DNA from: Pseudoclavibacter sp. 13-3
GTDB taxonomy: Bacteria; Actinomycetota; Actinomycetes; Actinomycetales; Microbacteriaceae
Direction: 5' to 3'
DNA: 64,000 bases
NCBI RefSeq assembly: GCF_021168475.1
Contig: NZ_JAJOZT010000001.1
Location: 310,001 to 374,000 of the forward strand
Shown: positions 18,772 to 28,111 of the stretch, piece after piece
Layout: the number at the start of each line of letters is the position of its first letter
Position numbering within the stretch: position 1 is the stretch's first letter
Made by a program: the position numbers and the translations under genes
Notes under the pieces: model-generated
Told to the model about the DNA's origin: nothing
The model's input: the letters and a program-made list of their open reading frames with translations, nothing else
Database searches by the model: none

Positions 18772-19209
18772 TCCAGCCCGCTTAACTGTCTCCTCTATTA
18801 CAGCTGCTGCATCAGCAGGCAGATCGTGCTCCCAAACCCGAAGCACTTGCCAGCCCGCCTCACGCAGAACAGCGTCTGTCTCCCTGTCCCTCTGAACGTT
18901 CCGCGACAGCTTCGGCTCCCAGTAGTCAGCGTGGGTCTTCGGCACAGTCCCGTGCAGCGGGCAGCTGTGCCAGAAGCAGCCGTCAACGAACACCGCCACG
19001 TGCGCCTTGGTGAAGACGATGTCGGCTTTCCTGCGCCGGTGGTCATTCAACGGTGCATAATCCACACGGTAGCGCAGACCGTGCCTGTGCAGGATCGAGC
19101 GGAGGGCGAGCTCCGGTTTAGTGTCGCGACGCTTGTTCGAGCGCATCGAACGCGCCACGCCATGTGAGCTCGCCCAGGAAGCCCCTTCCTCCAAAGCTGC
19201 AGGCTTCAC
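18763..19209 (-). CDS. vsr: Vsr-type very-short-patch endonuclease
   Basis: 148 residues, GTG start overlapping the stop of the Z1 gene (GTGA). It shows the Vsr fold: MRSNKRRDTKPELALRSILH, GLRYRVDYAPL, then KADIVFTKAHVAVFVDGCFW with the metal-binding Asp, followed by HSCPLH with the active-site His residues, NVQRDRETDAVLREAGW and VLRVWEHDL. Length and motifs match Vsr, which nicks 5' of T in T:G mismatches produced by deamination of 5-methylcytosine. Here it is the last gene of a - strand defence operon, while the Dcm methyltransferase lies about 12 kb away at the other end of the locus. In MORC-type restriction systems Vsr-like proteins have been proposed to act as restriction nucleases, so repair versus restriction is open. 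Confidence 0.92.
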   Translation of the reverse strand: MKPAALEEGASWASSHGVARSMRSNKRRDTKPELALRSILHRHGLRYRVDYAPLNDHRRRKADIVFTKAHVAVFVDGCFWHSCPLHGTVPKTHADYWEPKLSRNVQRDRETDAVLREAGWQVLRVWEHDLPADAAAVIEETVKRAGSR

Positions 19210-22202
19210 TCGCCGTCTTCGGCCGAGACGATCGGTTGATCTTCGTATTCGCGATTGCGCACCGTAAAACCGATACGTCCCTTGGGCGCAGCATTCTTAG
19301 GTATCGCGAGTGAGAAGATCGTCGCGATATCCTCAGTTTTGACGTGCAACGGCAGACCCTCCGGGCTTCGATCCTTCCCTTTAGCCGGATCTGCCGCGAA
19401 GGTCAACAGCATGGCACCCCGCGTCGGAGTGTACAACTTCTCTGCCTTCTCACCGCCGACAGCAAGCGTATTGCCGGCGATTCGTTCGATAGCACCTCTC
19501 TGCCGGAAGGAGCTGCCCGAGAAGCCCGCACGATCCTCGCGGCGCTTCCGCTTGAGAATGGGAATCTCTAAGCTGTCCACGGCCCTAAGTACAGGTTGCT
19601 TCCCGAGATAGGGCACAAGAACCGCCCAATCGTGCAGCAGGCCCTTCGTAATGGCATCCCGCATGATCTTCAGCGTTGGAAGGAAGTCGAAGCCGTCCAC
19701 CCATCGAAACTGCTCCAGCACATTCAACATTTCCTCTGCGCTGACGATCACCGATCGCGCCAGAAAATGCCTGGTCTTCTCCGTGACCTTGTCGTAGTAG
19801 TCGAAGGTCTCAACGTCGCCCAGCCGGAGCAGCCAGTCCTCAACAGCCCGGAAATGTACGCGGTTATTCTCCCCTTTACCTCGGTCAGGCTGACGCGGAA
19901 AGTCTTGAAGCTTTCCTCCGACACCCTTGTACTCGATCTGAGCGTTATACATCTTGTTGCGGCTCGTAGGCTTTAACCAAGGAAGCTGTTGGAACACCAT
20001 GGGAGGCACGTCTATGGGGCGAACCAAAGGCTCACCACTGTCGTCCTCACCGGCATAGGTTTCCAGCTCGTTGCGGAAATCCTCCTCGTCTTCGACGATG
20101 GTCTGGAACGCCTCGTAGAGATCGTATTCCTTACCTCTGCCATCGAAGACTTTGCGCGCGATGAAGAGCCTGACGAGATCCTGATAGCCCGGACGGTAGC
20201 CGAACCAGCGCCCCATCTGCATCAGTGTGTCTGCCTGCATGGACCGGCGGCGATAGTACGTCACTGTAAGGCCCTCAACAGTAAACCCCCGGCTCAGCTT
20301 CGTGCCACCGACGAGAATCCTCCAGACGTGCTCCTTGTCGAAGTCGATCTGCTCGTACTCCGATTCCTTATCACCGTTGATCACTACAACTGGGTCCCTG
20401 GAAACTGTGATCTGATCGAGTGCCTTACCGATGAACCGTTTCAGCTCTTCGAACCGCTCGGGCAAGGGGGCATCCCATAGCCTCGACTCAGAGACCGGGC
20501 GGATATCCGTTTCGAAGAAATCCCTCAAACGTTCAAGCCCTCGTGGAGAGGAGAAGCCCGCACGAGACCATTCCCGTACGATCAGGGATGCAAGCGCCTT
20601 GTGCTCGATCTGTTTGACGGATTCGTGCACCAGCATCGTATGGTGGTCTGTTTTGACCTTGAACCCGTGAGCCTTGCGCCAGAGCTTGATCGCTCCGGTC
20701 AATACGAATGTGTCGAGAGCAGCACGGAGCTCATCGAGTTCCCCCTGCTCGTCATCTGCGACCATCCCGCGGACGAAGGCCGCCTCATTCGAGAACGCAG
20801 GATCTCTCTTCGCCTCGGCCGAGAGCGGCTCAAGATCGTGAAACTTCCGCCCACCCATGTATTCGCTCGGAGGGGTCAGGCTGACGATGAAGTCACGCGG
20901 GAAGATGTCCTCTGAGTCCTCCGGAGAGATGAAGACGTTGGCGAACGGAGTCGCAGTGTAGCCGATATACTGCGCTCTCTTGAGCTCGTGCAGTAGCTGC
21001 GAGATGAGACTGTTGATCGCCGTCCTGTCAGAGTTCCCAGGGGTTTGTCTCTTCTTCGGATTCACCGTGTTCACCGAGGCCTGATCGGCTTCATCGTCGA
21101 TGATCAGCGCGGGTATCTCATTCAGACTGGCACGAACATTCTTCAGATCATGGACGAGCTTTTTCAGTACGCTCTTGTTCTTCTTGACAACGGCGATCCG
21201 CACGTCAGTTCCAAAGACGTTCTGCTCATTCCACACAGGCAGCGCGGGCTTTCGCAGTTCATTTCCACTGCGGAAGTCCAGCGTATCCAGTCCCGCTTTC
21301 AGACTCTTGTAATCGCCGCTCTTCCCGGTGAGGCGCTTGATAGCGGGAGCCGCACCTCCTGAGCCGAAGTCAATGCCGTGCGAGACGAATTTTCCGTCGT
21401 ACCAATCGATATCGCCGTCATGCGCGTAGTCGACATCGCTCAGCGCATCAGAGTTGTTCTCGTCACGACCGCCAAGAATGTTCTCCTTGCCGATCAACTC
21501 CATGTCCAGCCGGCGTTGCGTCTGCGTTCGGAGTAGCTCGACGGTACCAGTCAAGACAATGATGAGGCGGTACCCTGCGTCGATCGCCTTTGCGATCACA
21601 CCGGTGAAGTTCGCAGTCTTTCCGCTCTGCACGTGTCCGACCACCAGTCCCTTCGACTGATACGGCGCCGCCGCCGTCGGGTCCGCAAGTCGGGACACGA
21701 TCTTTGTCGTCGCCGTATCGATGTCGATGACAGACTCGGATGGAAGCTTCCTACCGAGCACCTTCGCATACTCGGTCCAGTAGAAGTCGTGATCGCGCCG
21801 CCGCTCCGGCGTGTACCACGGAGTCCAATCCTTATCGACGATGAAAACATCCCCCTTGAGCCTCGGCGGATATGCCTCGTCGATACTCTCCACTGCAGCC
21901 TGACAGAACCCGAGCAGGTCATAGACGTGCGCTCTGCGCTCTGAGGTGTGCGGCGCCGTCCCTGCGCTCCAAGGCTCGTCGTCCACCGCATCCCACTGCC
22001 CGAGCAGTATGCGGAATTCCACGACGACGGCGCTGTTCACGTCCTCATCAGTGAGGATCTCGACCAGTCCTTCTTCGCCGAGCGAGGTGTCAGAATGGCG
22101 CAGCTCGAACTGCGCCTTCTCTAAGATGTTCTCCGGTCCGTATCCTCTGAGCCCTCTGAGCACCTTCAGAACGGTCCGGACCGCTTCGTCGTCATTCGCC
22201 AT
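19206..22202 (-). CDS. Z1-domain SF2-like ATPase
   Basis: 998 residues. Walker A is GHVQSGKTANFTG (about 188), with YRLIIVLTGTVELLRTQTQR after it. Motif II is PALIIDDEADQAS (about 368, a DEAD box), motif III IGYTATPFANVF (about 413), and the late motif GGTKLSRGFTVEGLTVTYYR (about 633) with MGRWFGYRPGYQDLVRLFI marks the Z1 domain. The N-terminal 150 residues are specific, and the C-terminal 250 residues carry no motif I know. Z1 proteins are helicase-like ATPases found beside GHKL ATPases, Vsr and PD-(D/E)XK nucleases in predicted restriction systems. It overlaps the upstream nuclease gene by 11 bases and the downstream vsr by 4, so all three are probably translated together. The start is supported by GAGAAAGG ahead of the ATG. 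Confidence 0.9.
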   Translation of the reverse strand: MANDDEAVRTVLKVLRGLRGYGPENILEKAQFELRHSDTSLGEEGLVEILTDEDVNSAVVVEFRILLGQWDAVDDEPWSAGTAPHTSERRAHVYDLLGFCQAAVESIDEAYPPRLKGDVFIVDKDWTPWYTPERRRDHDFYWTEYAKVLGRKLPSESVIDIDTATTKIVSRLADPTAAAPYQSKGLVVGHVQSGKTANFTGVIAKAIDAGYRLIIVLTGTVELLRTQTQRRLDMELIGKENILGGRDENNSDALSDVDYAHDGDIDWYDGKFVSHGIDFGSGGAAPAIKRLTGKSGDYKSLKAGLDTLDFRSGNELRKPALPVWNEQNVFGTDVRIAVVKKNKSVLKKLVHDLKNVRASLNEIPALIIDDEADQASVNTVNPKKRQTPGNSDRTAINSLISQLLHELKRAQYIGYTATPFANVFISPEDSEDIFPRDFIVSLTPPSEYMGGRKFHDLEPLSAEAKRDPAFSNEAAFVRGMVADDEQGELDELRAALDTFVLTGAIKLWRKAHGFKVKTDHHTMLVHESVKQIEHKALASLIVREWSRAGFSSPRGLERLRDFFETDIRPVSESRLWDAPLPERFEELKRFIGKALDQITVSRDPVVVINGDKESEYEQIDFDKEHVWRILVGGTKLSRGFTVEGLTVTYYRRRSMQADTLMQMGRWFGYRPGYQDLVRLFIARKVFDGRGKEYDLYEAFQTIVEDEEDFRNELETYAGEDDSGEPLVRPIDVPPMVFQQLPWLKPTSRNKMYNAQIEYKGVGGKLQDFPRQPDRGKGENNRVHFRAVEDWLLRLGDVETFDYYDKVTEKTRHFLARSVIVSAEEMLNVLEQFRWVDGFDFLPTLKIMRDAITKGLLHDWAVLVPYLGKQPVLRAVDSLEIPILKRKRREDRAGFSGSSFRQRGAIERIAGNTLAVGGEKAEKLYTPTRGAMLLTFAADPAKGKDRSPEGLPLHVKTEDIATIFSLAIPKNAAPKGRIGFTVRNREYEDQPIVSAEDGE

Positions 22203-23187
22203 GGTCGGCCTTTCTCTCGCAGAAACCAGTGAGTTCAGCCGGAGGCTCTGCGGCCTCCAGCCCTGTCACATCGATACGGTAGACCAGACCTACGACAAGC
22301 TCGGGTCGGGCAACGATACTCGCGATGTCCTCAGAACCGATGGCCGGGAAGTCAGCATCGACAGTGTAGGCCCTCGGCTCGCTCCTGGAGAGGTACCTGC
22401 GCGTGTAGAGATCGTCGGCAGTGCGCACATCCCATCCGAGTCCCCGCAGCCGATCATCGAAGACGCGGAGGGAGCGCTCCAGAAGCCCTCGGACGCGTCT
22501 CACCCGTTCGGTCAGCGTTTCACCCTCGGCTGCAGCGCCTGCAGAAGTCACCTGGATCGATACCAGGTAGAGCGGCCGCCCCGGCGAGGGCTCAAGCTGC
22601 GTCGCGCTGCCGATGACATGAACCCGCGCCTCCGTGCGCGTGGTCTTCACCTCCGCGTCGAACCCGGGCAGCACAAAGTCATGCTCCTCACTGTCCGGGC
22701 CGAGCCAAGCCGCAGTAGCGGCCTCCTCACCGATTCCCTCGACCAGATGCGCGAACATGCCGAGCTCGCCGAACAGGCCGATCTCCTGCTCGTCGCTGAG
22801 TCTCCGCTTCTTCGACAAGAGCTCCTTGAACGTTACGAGGGCCTCGCCGATGGCGCCTTTCAGCGAACGGCCAGCTTCGAGCTGGTCCACCACCTTCATG
22901 ATGAAGGAATAGCCCTCGTAACCGGTGCCGTCGACGTCGACCCGCAGGTCGTACCAATCCTCGTCTTCACCGGGCTCCTCGACGACATCGATCGACAGTC
23001 TGTCGTAGGCGCCCACGTCCGGCAACGGCCCCGATTTCGGCGATCGTAGCGTCAGCGTCTGATTGCGTGGCTCAATGAGCATCCTCGTCTGCGGCATCGC
23101 CGACAGCGGCAGCACTAGCTCTGCCTCCGCTCGCAGGTACTGCTCCAAGTTTTCAGGCTTCAGCATCCGGCCGGTCTCAACGTCCAT
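22192..23187 (-). CDS. PD-(D/E)XK nuclease-fold protein (DUF4420-like)
   Basis: 331 residues from ATG 23187, which has GGAG seven bases upstream; the frame is open further into the preceding gene but without a better start. The core is GEALVTFKELLSKKRRLSDE, then LGPDSEEHDFVLPGFDAEVK followed by TTRTEARVHVIGSATQLEP: a DxxxPG...EVK signature typical of the PD-(D/E)XK family PF14390, which travels with Z1 and GHKL genes. The C-terminal 100 residues (RYLSRSEPRAYTVDADFPAI and the following IASI) form a separate strand-rich part. It overlaps the upstream GHKL gene by 11 bases and the Z1 gene by 11. The likely role is the DNA-cutting subunit of the MORC-type module; its target is unknown. Confidence 0.82.
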   Translation of the reverse strand: MDVETGRMLKPENLEQYLRAEAELVLPLSAMPQTRMLIEPRNQTLTLRSPKSGPLPDVGAYDRLSIDVVEEPGEDEDWYDLRVDVDGTGYEGYSFIMKVVDQLEAGRSLKGAIGEALVTFKELLSKKRRLSDEQEIGLFGELGMFAHLVEGIGEEAATAAWLGPDSEEHDFVLPGFDAEVKTTRTEARVHVIGSATQLEPSPGRPLYLVSIQVTSAGAAAEGETLTERVRRVRGLLERSLRVFDDRLRGLGWDVRTADDLYTRRYLSRSEPRAYTVDADFPAIGSEDIASIVARPELVVGLVYRIDVTGLEAAEPPAELTGFCERKADHGE

Positions 23188-24718
23188 CGTTCGTCTCCTC
23201 ACCATACGACCTGCGTTCCAGTTCCTCGTCCAAAGCGCCATGCAGCAGCTCTTCCCACGCCCTGAGCTCGTCCTTCTCCCTGACTCCGAGCATCTCGCCC
23301 TCGAAGTATTTCGAGTAGACCAGCAGCAGGAGCATCTTCACGAACGGCGCGTCATCGGCCTCGCCTGTTGAGGCACCGAGGTACTCACGATAGGTCGAAT
23401 TGAGCCAAAGCGTTCTCCTCTCAAGATCGACGCGCACCAGAGCACCGTCCCGCATCGTGCGCCAGCGGATCTCGATTGGTCCCTGTTCAGGAGACGTGAC
23501 GATGTCCTCGAGGTCGTTCCTGAGCGCAGGGCTGAGGCCCCGTGTCACGCCCGAGAGAATCACCGGCCGTCGGTGCCGCTTCCGAGAAATCCTGGATGCC
23601 CCCTCGGCAAACTCGAGGAAGTCGCGAAACCCCGTGCCGTCGGATGCGATGCTCGCCTCCACAGCCTCTCGGAAGTCCGCATCGAACTCGACGCCAGATT
23701 TCTCGGGGTTGATCGTCACCCGCTTCGGCGGCAGTCTGTCTATGTCGAGCGCGATCCGAGCGTAGTCGAGGTCTTGGTTGCGGTGCGCAACTCCGTTCCA
23801 ACCGCCCGTCTGCAGCAGTCTGTCGTTGCGATAGACGAAGAACCCCTGGTACTGGCCTCCGTGGATCCCGAACAGGCGGAAGGCAGGCGATCCCTTCTGC
23901 AACGCCGGCCAGACATGCGCATCGAGGTCGAAGCCCTCGCCATCGATCCTCCCGCGGAGCAGCGTTCCGGGCCGTCGCCCGACAGAACGGTATCCGAGCG
24001 GATCGATCGGCTCTACCGACCTGGTCACACCCGGGCGTCTCGCGTCGAGGTCGAACTCGTCGATGGTGATAGCGACGTCTCCTCGTGCAATGATCCGGTG
24101 CAGTACGAGTCCGAGATGGGTGCGGATGCGCTCGACTGTATCCGCCAGCCAGGCCGCACGATCGTCCTCGTCGGACGAGCTCAGGAAAGTGCGCACACTG
24201 CGCCACTCGACCACTGTCCCGTGCTCTCGGTCGGTTCCGGGGATGTGCGCAGGCCCTTCTTCGAGTGCCGCTGCGACGTTCTCGGGGTCGAGCTCTGCGA
24301 CTGTCGTGGGGTCCTCCGCGAGAATGCGCCTGCCCACAGCCAAAGAACCGCCAGCCTCGATGCTGTAGACGTCGAGGGCGTCGGCCTGGCTCAGAGAGGC
24401 CGCCTTCAAGCCGAGACCGAAATTACCGAGGTCGTCTTCGTCGTAGTCGCGGCGCCCGCCGAACGTCATGGCGCGATCGATAGCCGCATCGTCCATGCCC
24501 CGCCCGTCATCGATGACCCGCAGGCCGTCGACGACGCCACTGTGCGAGAGGAAGCGGATGTGCACGTGCCCGGCTCCCGCGTCGATGCTGTTGTCGACCA
24601 GATCGGCGATGGCCGTGGCGAGCGAATGATGCCTACCGACGGCCTCGGCGATGCTCGGGTCGGGCGGCACCCGCCGCGAACCGATCGCCTGCACCGCGCC
24701 CTCGTCCTGCGCCCCCAT
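23177..24718 (-). CDS. GHKL (MutL/MORC-like) ATPase, short form
   Basis: 513 residues from ATG 24718, ten bases after a strong GGAGGGG; an in-frame GTG at 24727 is too close to that site. The HATPase motifs are IADLVDNSIDAGAG (about 40), IDDGRGMD (about 70) and LGNFGLGLKAAS (about 98). The transducer segment has FFVYRNDRLLQTGGWNGVAH (about 295), matching the equivalent segment in the other GHKL protein of this locus. It lacks the long linker and the helix-turn-helix tail of that protein; instead it ends in an acidic helical segment (YFEGEMLGVREKDELRAWEE). It sits third in a - strand operon, its frame meeting the DUF499 stop within a few bases. Dimerising ATPase clamp function is inferred from the family. 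Confidence 0.88.
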   Translation of the reverse strand: MGAQDEGAVQAIGSRRVPPDPSIAEAVGRHHSLATAIADLVDNSIDAGAGHVHIRFLSHSGVVDGLRVIDDGRGMDDAAIDRAMTFGGRRDYDEDDLGNFGLGLKAASLSQADALDVYSIEAGGSLAVGRRILAEDPTTVAELDPENVAAALEEGPAHIPGTDREHGTVVEWRSVRTFLSSSDEDDRAAWLADTVERIRTHLGLVLHRIIARGDVAITIDEFDLDARRPGVTRSVEPIDPLGYRSVGRRPGTLLRGRIDGEGFDLDAHVWPALQKGSPAFRLFGIHGGQYQGFFVYRNDRLLQTGGWNGVAHRNQDLDYARIALDIDRLPPKRVTINPEKSGVEFDADFREAVEASIASDGTGFRDFLEFAEGASRISRKRHRRPVILSGVTRGLSPALRNDLEDIVTSPEQGPIEIRWRTMRDGALVRVDLERRTLWLNSTYREYLGASTGEADDAPFVKMLLLLVYSKYFEGEMLGVREKDELRAWEELLHGALDEELERRSYGEETNDGR

Positions 24719-24723
24719 ACCGC

Positions 24724-27700
24724 TCACCCCTCCGTGAACTCGCTGGATGACATGCCGAGCTGTCGCGCGTTCTCCGAGACCGTTCTGACCGTGCCCTGGT
24801 CGAATCCATCGGCCTTGTCTGCGGCCACGTCGACGCGGATCTCGAGTCCGTCGGGCTGCGCCGCCTGTAGGTGCACCAGCACCTCGTCGACGAGTTCGAT
24901 CACCTGGGCGCGCAGGTCCTCCCGCGGCCGCAGATCGATGTTGCTCTCGAAGCGCACATTCTCGATGACCACGGGCTCTGGCCGTGGCATGGTCCGGCTC
25001 GGGGTGCGCGACGGCCCGGCTGCCGAGGGAACAGCAGCCCCCGGCAGTGTCACAAAATCCCCGCGCGTGCTCTCCTCGAGACTCCGAGCAGCCTCCTCCT
25101 CGCGGGCGACCTGCTCCTCGGCGAGCCGCGGTGCGACGAGCAGCGTCGAATCATCGATCGTGCCGGCGTCCAGCTGCTCGAACGGCACGCGCAGACCGGT
25201 GAAGTCACCAGTCGCCTCGTCGTAGCCGTCGGCCAGAGCGAAGCCGCGCTGGCTCCACCCGGCGTCGGTCATCACCGAGCGGATGGCGTCGAGCAGCACG
25301 CGCTTGTCCCGGAGTCGCGGCATGTACGGGTACTGCAGATGGTACTGCCAGAGCTCGCCGACGGAGAGGTAGCCGCGGTTCCACCGGCTGCGCAAGTACT
25401 TGTCGAACGTCAGCCAGAGTGAGACCGGCGATGTCTGTGTGTAGACGATCTCGTCCCGCCCGAGACGCTGTCCGGCGCGCACCGCGATGCGCTTGTCTTC
25501 GCCTTCGACCTTGACGATGTCCGTCGTCGCGGGCTGTGCCCCGTCGGTCTGCACGGGGTAGAGCGCCCACGACCAGGCCGCCGAGAGTCGCTGGTCGACG
25601 CGCGCCCGCGTCTCGTGCTCCATCTTGCGCGCGTGATCGGCCTGGCTCTGCGTCAGGTCGAGAGCCTTCACGGAGGCCGCGATCTCGGCCCAGGCCATGT
25701 GCGTGCGCAGTGCCTCCTCAACCTCGTCCCATCGGTTCTTATCGGCCGCGAGTGCGATCACGGTATTGGCGTTCTGCCGAGCGGCGCTCCCCCTGTGCCC
25801 GAAGAGGTCGTCGGCGAATGCTCGGGCCGTCCCATCCTTCCCACGGGAGGCGATCGTGTACCGCGGATGCAGGACGACCAGCCGCACCTCCTCGGCCTCC
25901 GCAACATCTGACGTCGCAGCCGGAGCGATGACGACGCCGCCGAATTCCGGCGCGCGGCCCGCGACGCTGCGCAGCAACTCCACGGCTTTCGCGTAGACAT
26001 CTTCAACGTCGAAGGCCTGTGCGTGCTCGGCGACCATCCTGTTGACCGAGGGCTGCCGGTCGTACCAATATCTAGTCCCCTCCGAGTACAGATATGTGGC
26101 CCTATCGGAGAGCATCTGCAGCGCCGAGCCGAAATTGCCGATGGTATCGCCCGGCATGGCGACGCCGAGAAACACCCGCTGACGCTCTATGCCCTTGTGC
26201 CCGCTGCCCAGGGTGGCCGCGGAACCGAGGAAGAGCGCCCTTGCGATGCGTCTGGTGAGCGCGCGTCGGCCGAACAGCGGACGTTCGCGGTCGACGAGCA
26301 GCGGTGCCGCATTGTCCCCGTCGACGTCGGTCTCGATGATGGTGCGCCAGGCGTCGTCGAGGTAGGCGGTGACCTCGTCGCGAACGGCCGGATCATCGAG
26401 CGGCATCGACCCGGGCATGATGAGCGGCGAGTCGTCCTCTGCCTCGTAGAGCGAGTGAACGACGGCGCTCATCATGCGCAGCACGCCGCGCGTACGCTGG
26501 AACCTCTCAAGCGTCGACCAGTCTCCGTAGAGCCGGTCGAACAGCTCGGGGTGGATCGGGTACGCGGCCTTCAGCCTGCCCTCGTATTCGAGCTGGCGGG
26601 TCTCGGGCGGCAGTTCCCCGGTCTGACCCCGGTAGTACTCGGTGAAGCGCCTCACCGTCGCGTCGATCTTGCGTTGCGCGTCGGCGTCGGGCTCGACGAA
26701 GAGCCTGCGCCGCACGATCTCGAACGACTCCCCGCTGGATGCCGGCGTCCAGTTGTGCGCGACGCGACCGACCACGTGCTGCAGCCGCTGCAGCGCCTCT
26801 CGACCGTTCTTGCCTCCGACCTCCAGGTCGGAAGCCGTCGCCTCGGTCTCGTCGAAGCGGACGTCCGATGCCGGGATCGAGACGAGCAGCAGCGCACCGG
26901 GCACCGATTGCACTGCCGCGGTCAGCTGCTGGGCGAAGGTGAACTGGTCGTCGAAGGTGCCGCCGACCAGCCCTTCCCTGCCGTAGAGCCCCCGCGCGTA
27001 GGCGACCCACTCGTCGATGAGGATGAGCGCCGGCGAGTATCGAGCGATCATCGTGCGCAGTGCCTCACCAGGGTTCGTGCCCGTCCGGTCGGCGTCTGCG
27101 ACGAGCGCGTAGCCCTCGACACCGCCGAGCTGCCAGGCGAGCTCGCCCCACATGGTGTTGACGACCGTGCCGTCGGGTTTGGTCGAGGCCTGCCCCGGCG
27201 ACATCTCGTTGCCGACGATGGCAACGCGGTGCACGTCGCGCTCGAGCATCTCCGGTGCACCGATGAGCTCCTGCACCTGCTGGGTGAAATCGGTAAGCCT
27301 GTTGCCGCTGAACAGGTGCCATGCGGCCAGCATGGAGTGGGTCTTGCCGCCGCCGAACGTGGTCTGCAGATTGATCACGGCCTGCGCGTTGGGGTCGCCC
27401 GAGATGCGCTTCGCGCTCATGGTGAGCAGCGTCTTGAGGCCCTCGGTCAGATAGGTGCGGTCGAAGAATAGAATCGGGTCGTTGTACTCCCGCGAGGCTT
27501 TGCCTGTGGCGACCTGGTGCAGGTCGGCTGCGAATTCAGCCCGGGCGAAGTCTCCCGCTGCTATGTCCGGATGCGGCTGCAAGACCTCGCGCCAGGGCGT
27601 CAGCTCCGCGTCGGCGAGGTCGGGCATGTCCGATGCCGCGGCGCGCACATCCCGTCGCGTCGCCTCGCTATACGTCGAACGCTGCACATCGTTGCGCAGC

Positions 27701-28110
27701 TTCCGCACCTGATCGGCCTGCGCAGGCGCACCGATGGCACGCAGTAGCCGCTCGCAGGTGTCGAGCGCTCGATACGCGTCATCGCCGCTGATGGGCTTCG
27801 CCTCATGCGCCCATTTGTTCCGCCAGTCGCGCATCTCTCCGGCGAGGTTCTGCTCACCTCGCGACAACCGATCGCTGAAGGGGAACCCGAAGCTGTCAAG
27901 CCGCTCGGTCAGCGCGCGGAGCTGCACAGAGGGGTCTCCCGGGTCGTAGTTCTGCCCCGCGCGGGTGCCGCCGTCCTTCTTCTTGAGGATGACCGTCCAG
28001 TCGTACCCCTTCGGCGTATACGGCGCGAGTACCTCTGCGATGAACGGGCCGAGCGCCGTGCTGAGCGCCTCGAGGCCACGTCCGACGCGTTCCCTGTTGC
28101 TGAGCGCCAT
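24724..28110 (-). CDS. DUF499 P-loop ATPase
   Basis: 1128 residues from ATG 28110, with GAAGAGGGGG just upstream and one base between it and the methyltransferase stop. Residues about 1-110 form an N-terminal helical module (RVGRGLEALSTALGPFIAEV, DRLSRGEQNLAGEMRDWRNK). The ATPase core has Walker A TTFGGGKTHSML (about 250), ALILIDEWVAYARG as Walker B (about 360) and QQLTAAVQSVPGALLLVSIP as sensor region. The C-terminal third contains a winged-helix-like part (LRSRWNRGYLSVGELWQYHL) and an acidic linker before a final domain ending with EIRVDVAADKADGF. DUF499 proteins are large AAA-like ATPases encoded next to DUF1156 methyltransferases in defence loci (the DISARM-related ARMADA group, as I recall the name). 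A sensor or effector role is inferred. Confidence 0.9.
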   Translation of the reverse strand: MALSNRERVGRGLEALSTALGPFIAEVLAPYTPKGYDWTVILKKKDGGTRAGQNYDPGDPSVQLRALTERLDSFGFPFSDRLSRGEQNLAGEMRDWRNKWAHEAKPISGDDAYRALDTCERLLRAIGAPAQADQVRKLRNDVQRSTYSEATRRDVRAAASDMPDLADAELTPWREVLQPHPDIAAGDFARAEFAADLHQVATGKASREYNDPILFFDRTYLTEGLKTLLTMSAKRISGDPNAQAVINLQTTFGGGKTHSMLAAWHLFSGNRLTDFTQQVQELIGAPEMLERDVHRVAIVGNEMSPGQASTKPDGTVVNTMWGELAWQLGGVEGYALVADADRTGTNPGEALRTMIARYSPALILIDEWVAYARGLYGREGLVGGTFDDQFTFAQQLTAAVQSVPGALLLVSIPASDVRFDETEATASDLEVGGKNGREALQRLQHVVGRVAHNWTPASSGESFEIVRRRLFVEPDADAQRKIDATVRRFTEYYRGQTGELPPETRQLEYEGRLKAAYPIHPELFDRLYGDWSTLERFQRTRGVLRMMSAVVHSLYEAEDDSPLIMPGSMPLDDPAVRDEVTAYLDDAWRTIIETDVDGDNAAPLLVDRERPLFGRRALTRRIARALFLGSAATLGSGHKGIERQRVFLGVAMPGDTIGNFGSALQMLSDRATYLYSEGTRYWYDRQPSVNRMVAEHAQAFDVEDVYAKAVELLRSVAGRAPEFGGVVIAPAATSDVAEAEEVRLVVLHPRYTIASRGKDGTARAFADDLFGHRGSAARQNANTVIALAADKNRWDEVEEALRTHMAWAEIAASVKALDLTQSQADHARKMEHETRARVDQRLSAAWSWALYPVQTDGAQPATTDIVKVEGEDKRIAVRAGQRLGRDEIVYTQTSPVSLWLTFDKYLRSRWNRGYLSVGELWQYHLQYPYMPRLRDKRVLLDAIRSVMTDAGWSQRGFALADGYDEATGDFTGLRVPFEQLDAGTIDDSTLLVAPRLAEEQVAREEEAARSLEESTRGDFVTLPGAAVPSAAGPSRTPSRTMPRPEPVVIENVRFESNIDLRPREDLRAQVIELVDEVLVHLQAAQPDGLEIRVDVAADKADGFDQGTVRTVSENARQLGMSSSEFTEG

Positions 28111-28111
28111 G

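Noticed and set aside
23573-25225. A 550-codon + strand open frame
   Set aside because: It is the antisense of the short GHKL ATPase and DUF499 genes, whose motifs are unmistakable; long antisense frames are common in GC-rich DNA.
26023-27471. A 482-codon + strand open frame
   Set aside because: Antisense of the DUF499 ATPase core; its protein has no recognisable fold and no ribosome-binding site.
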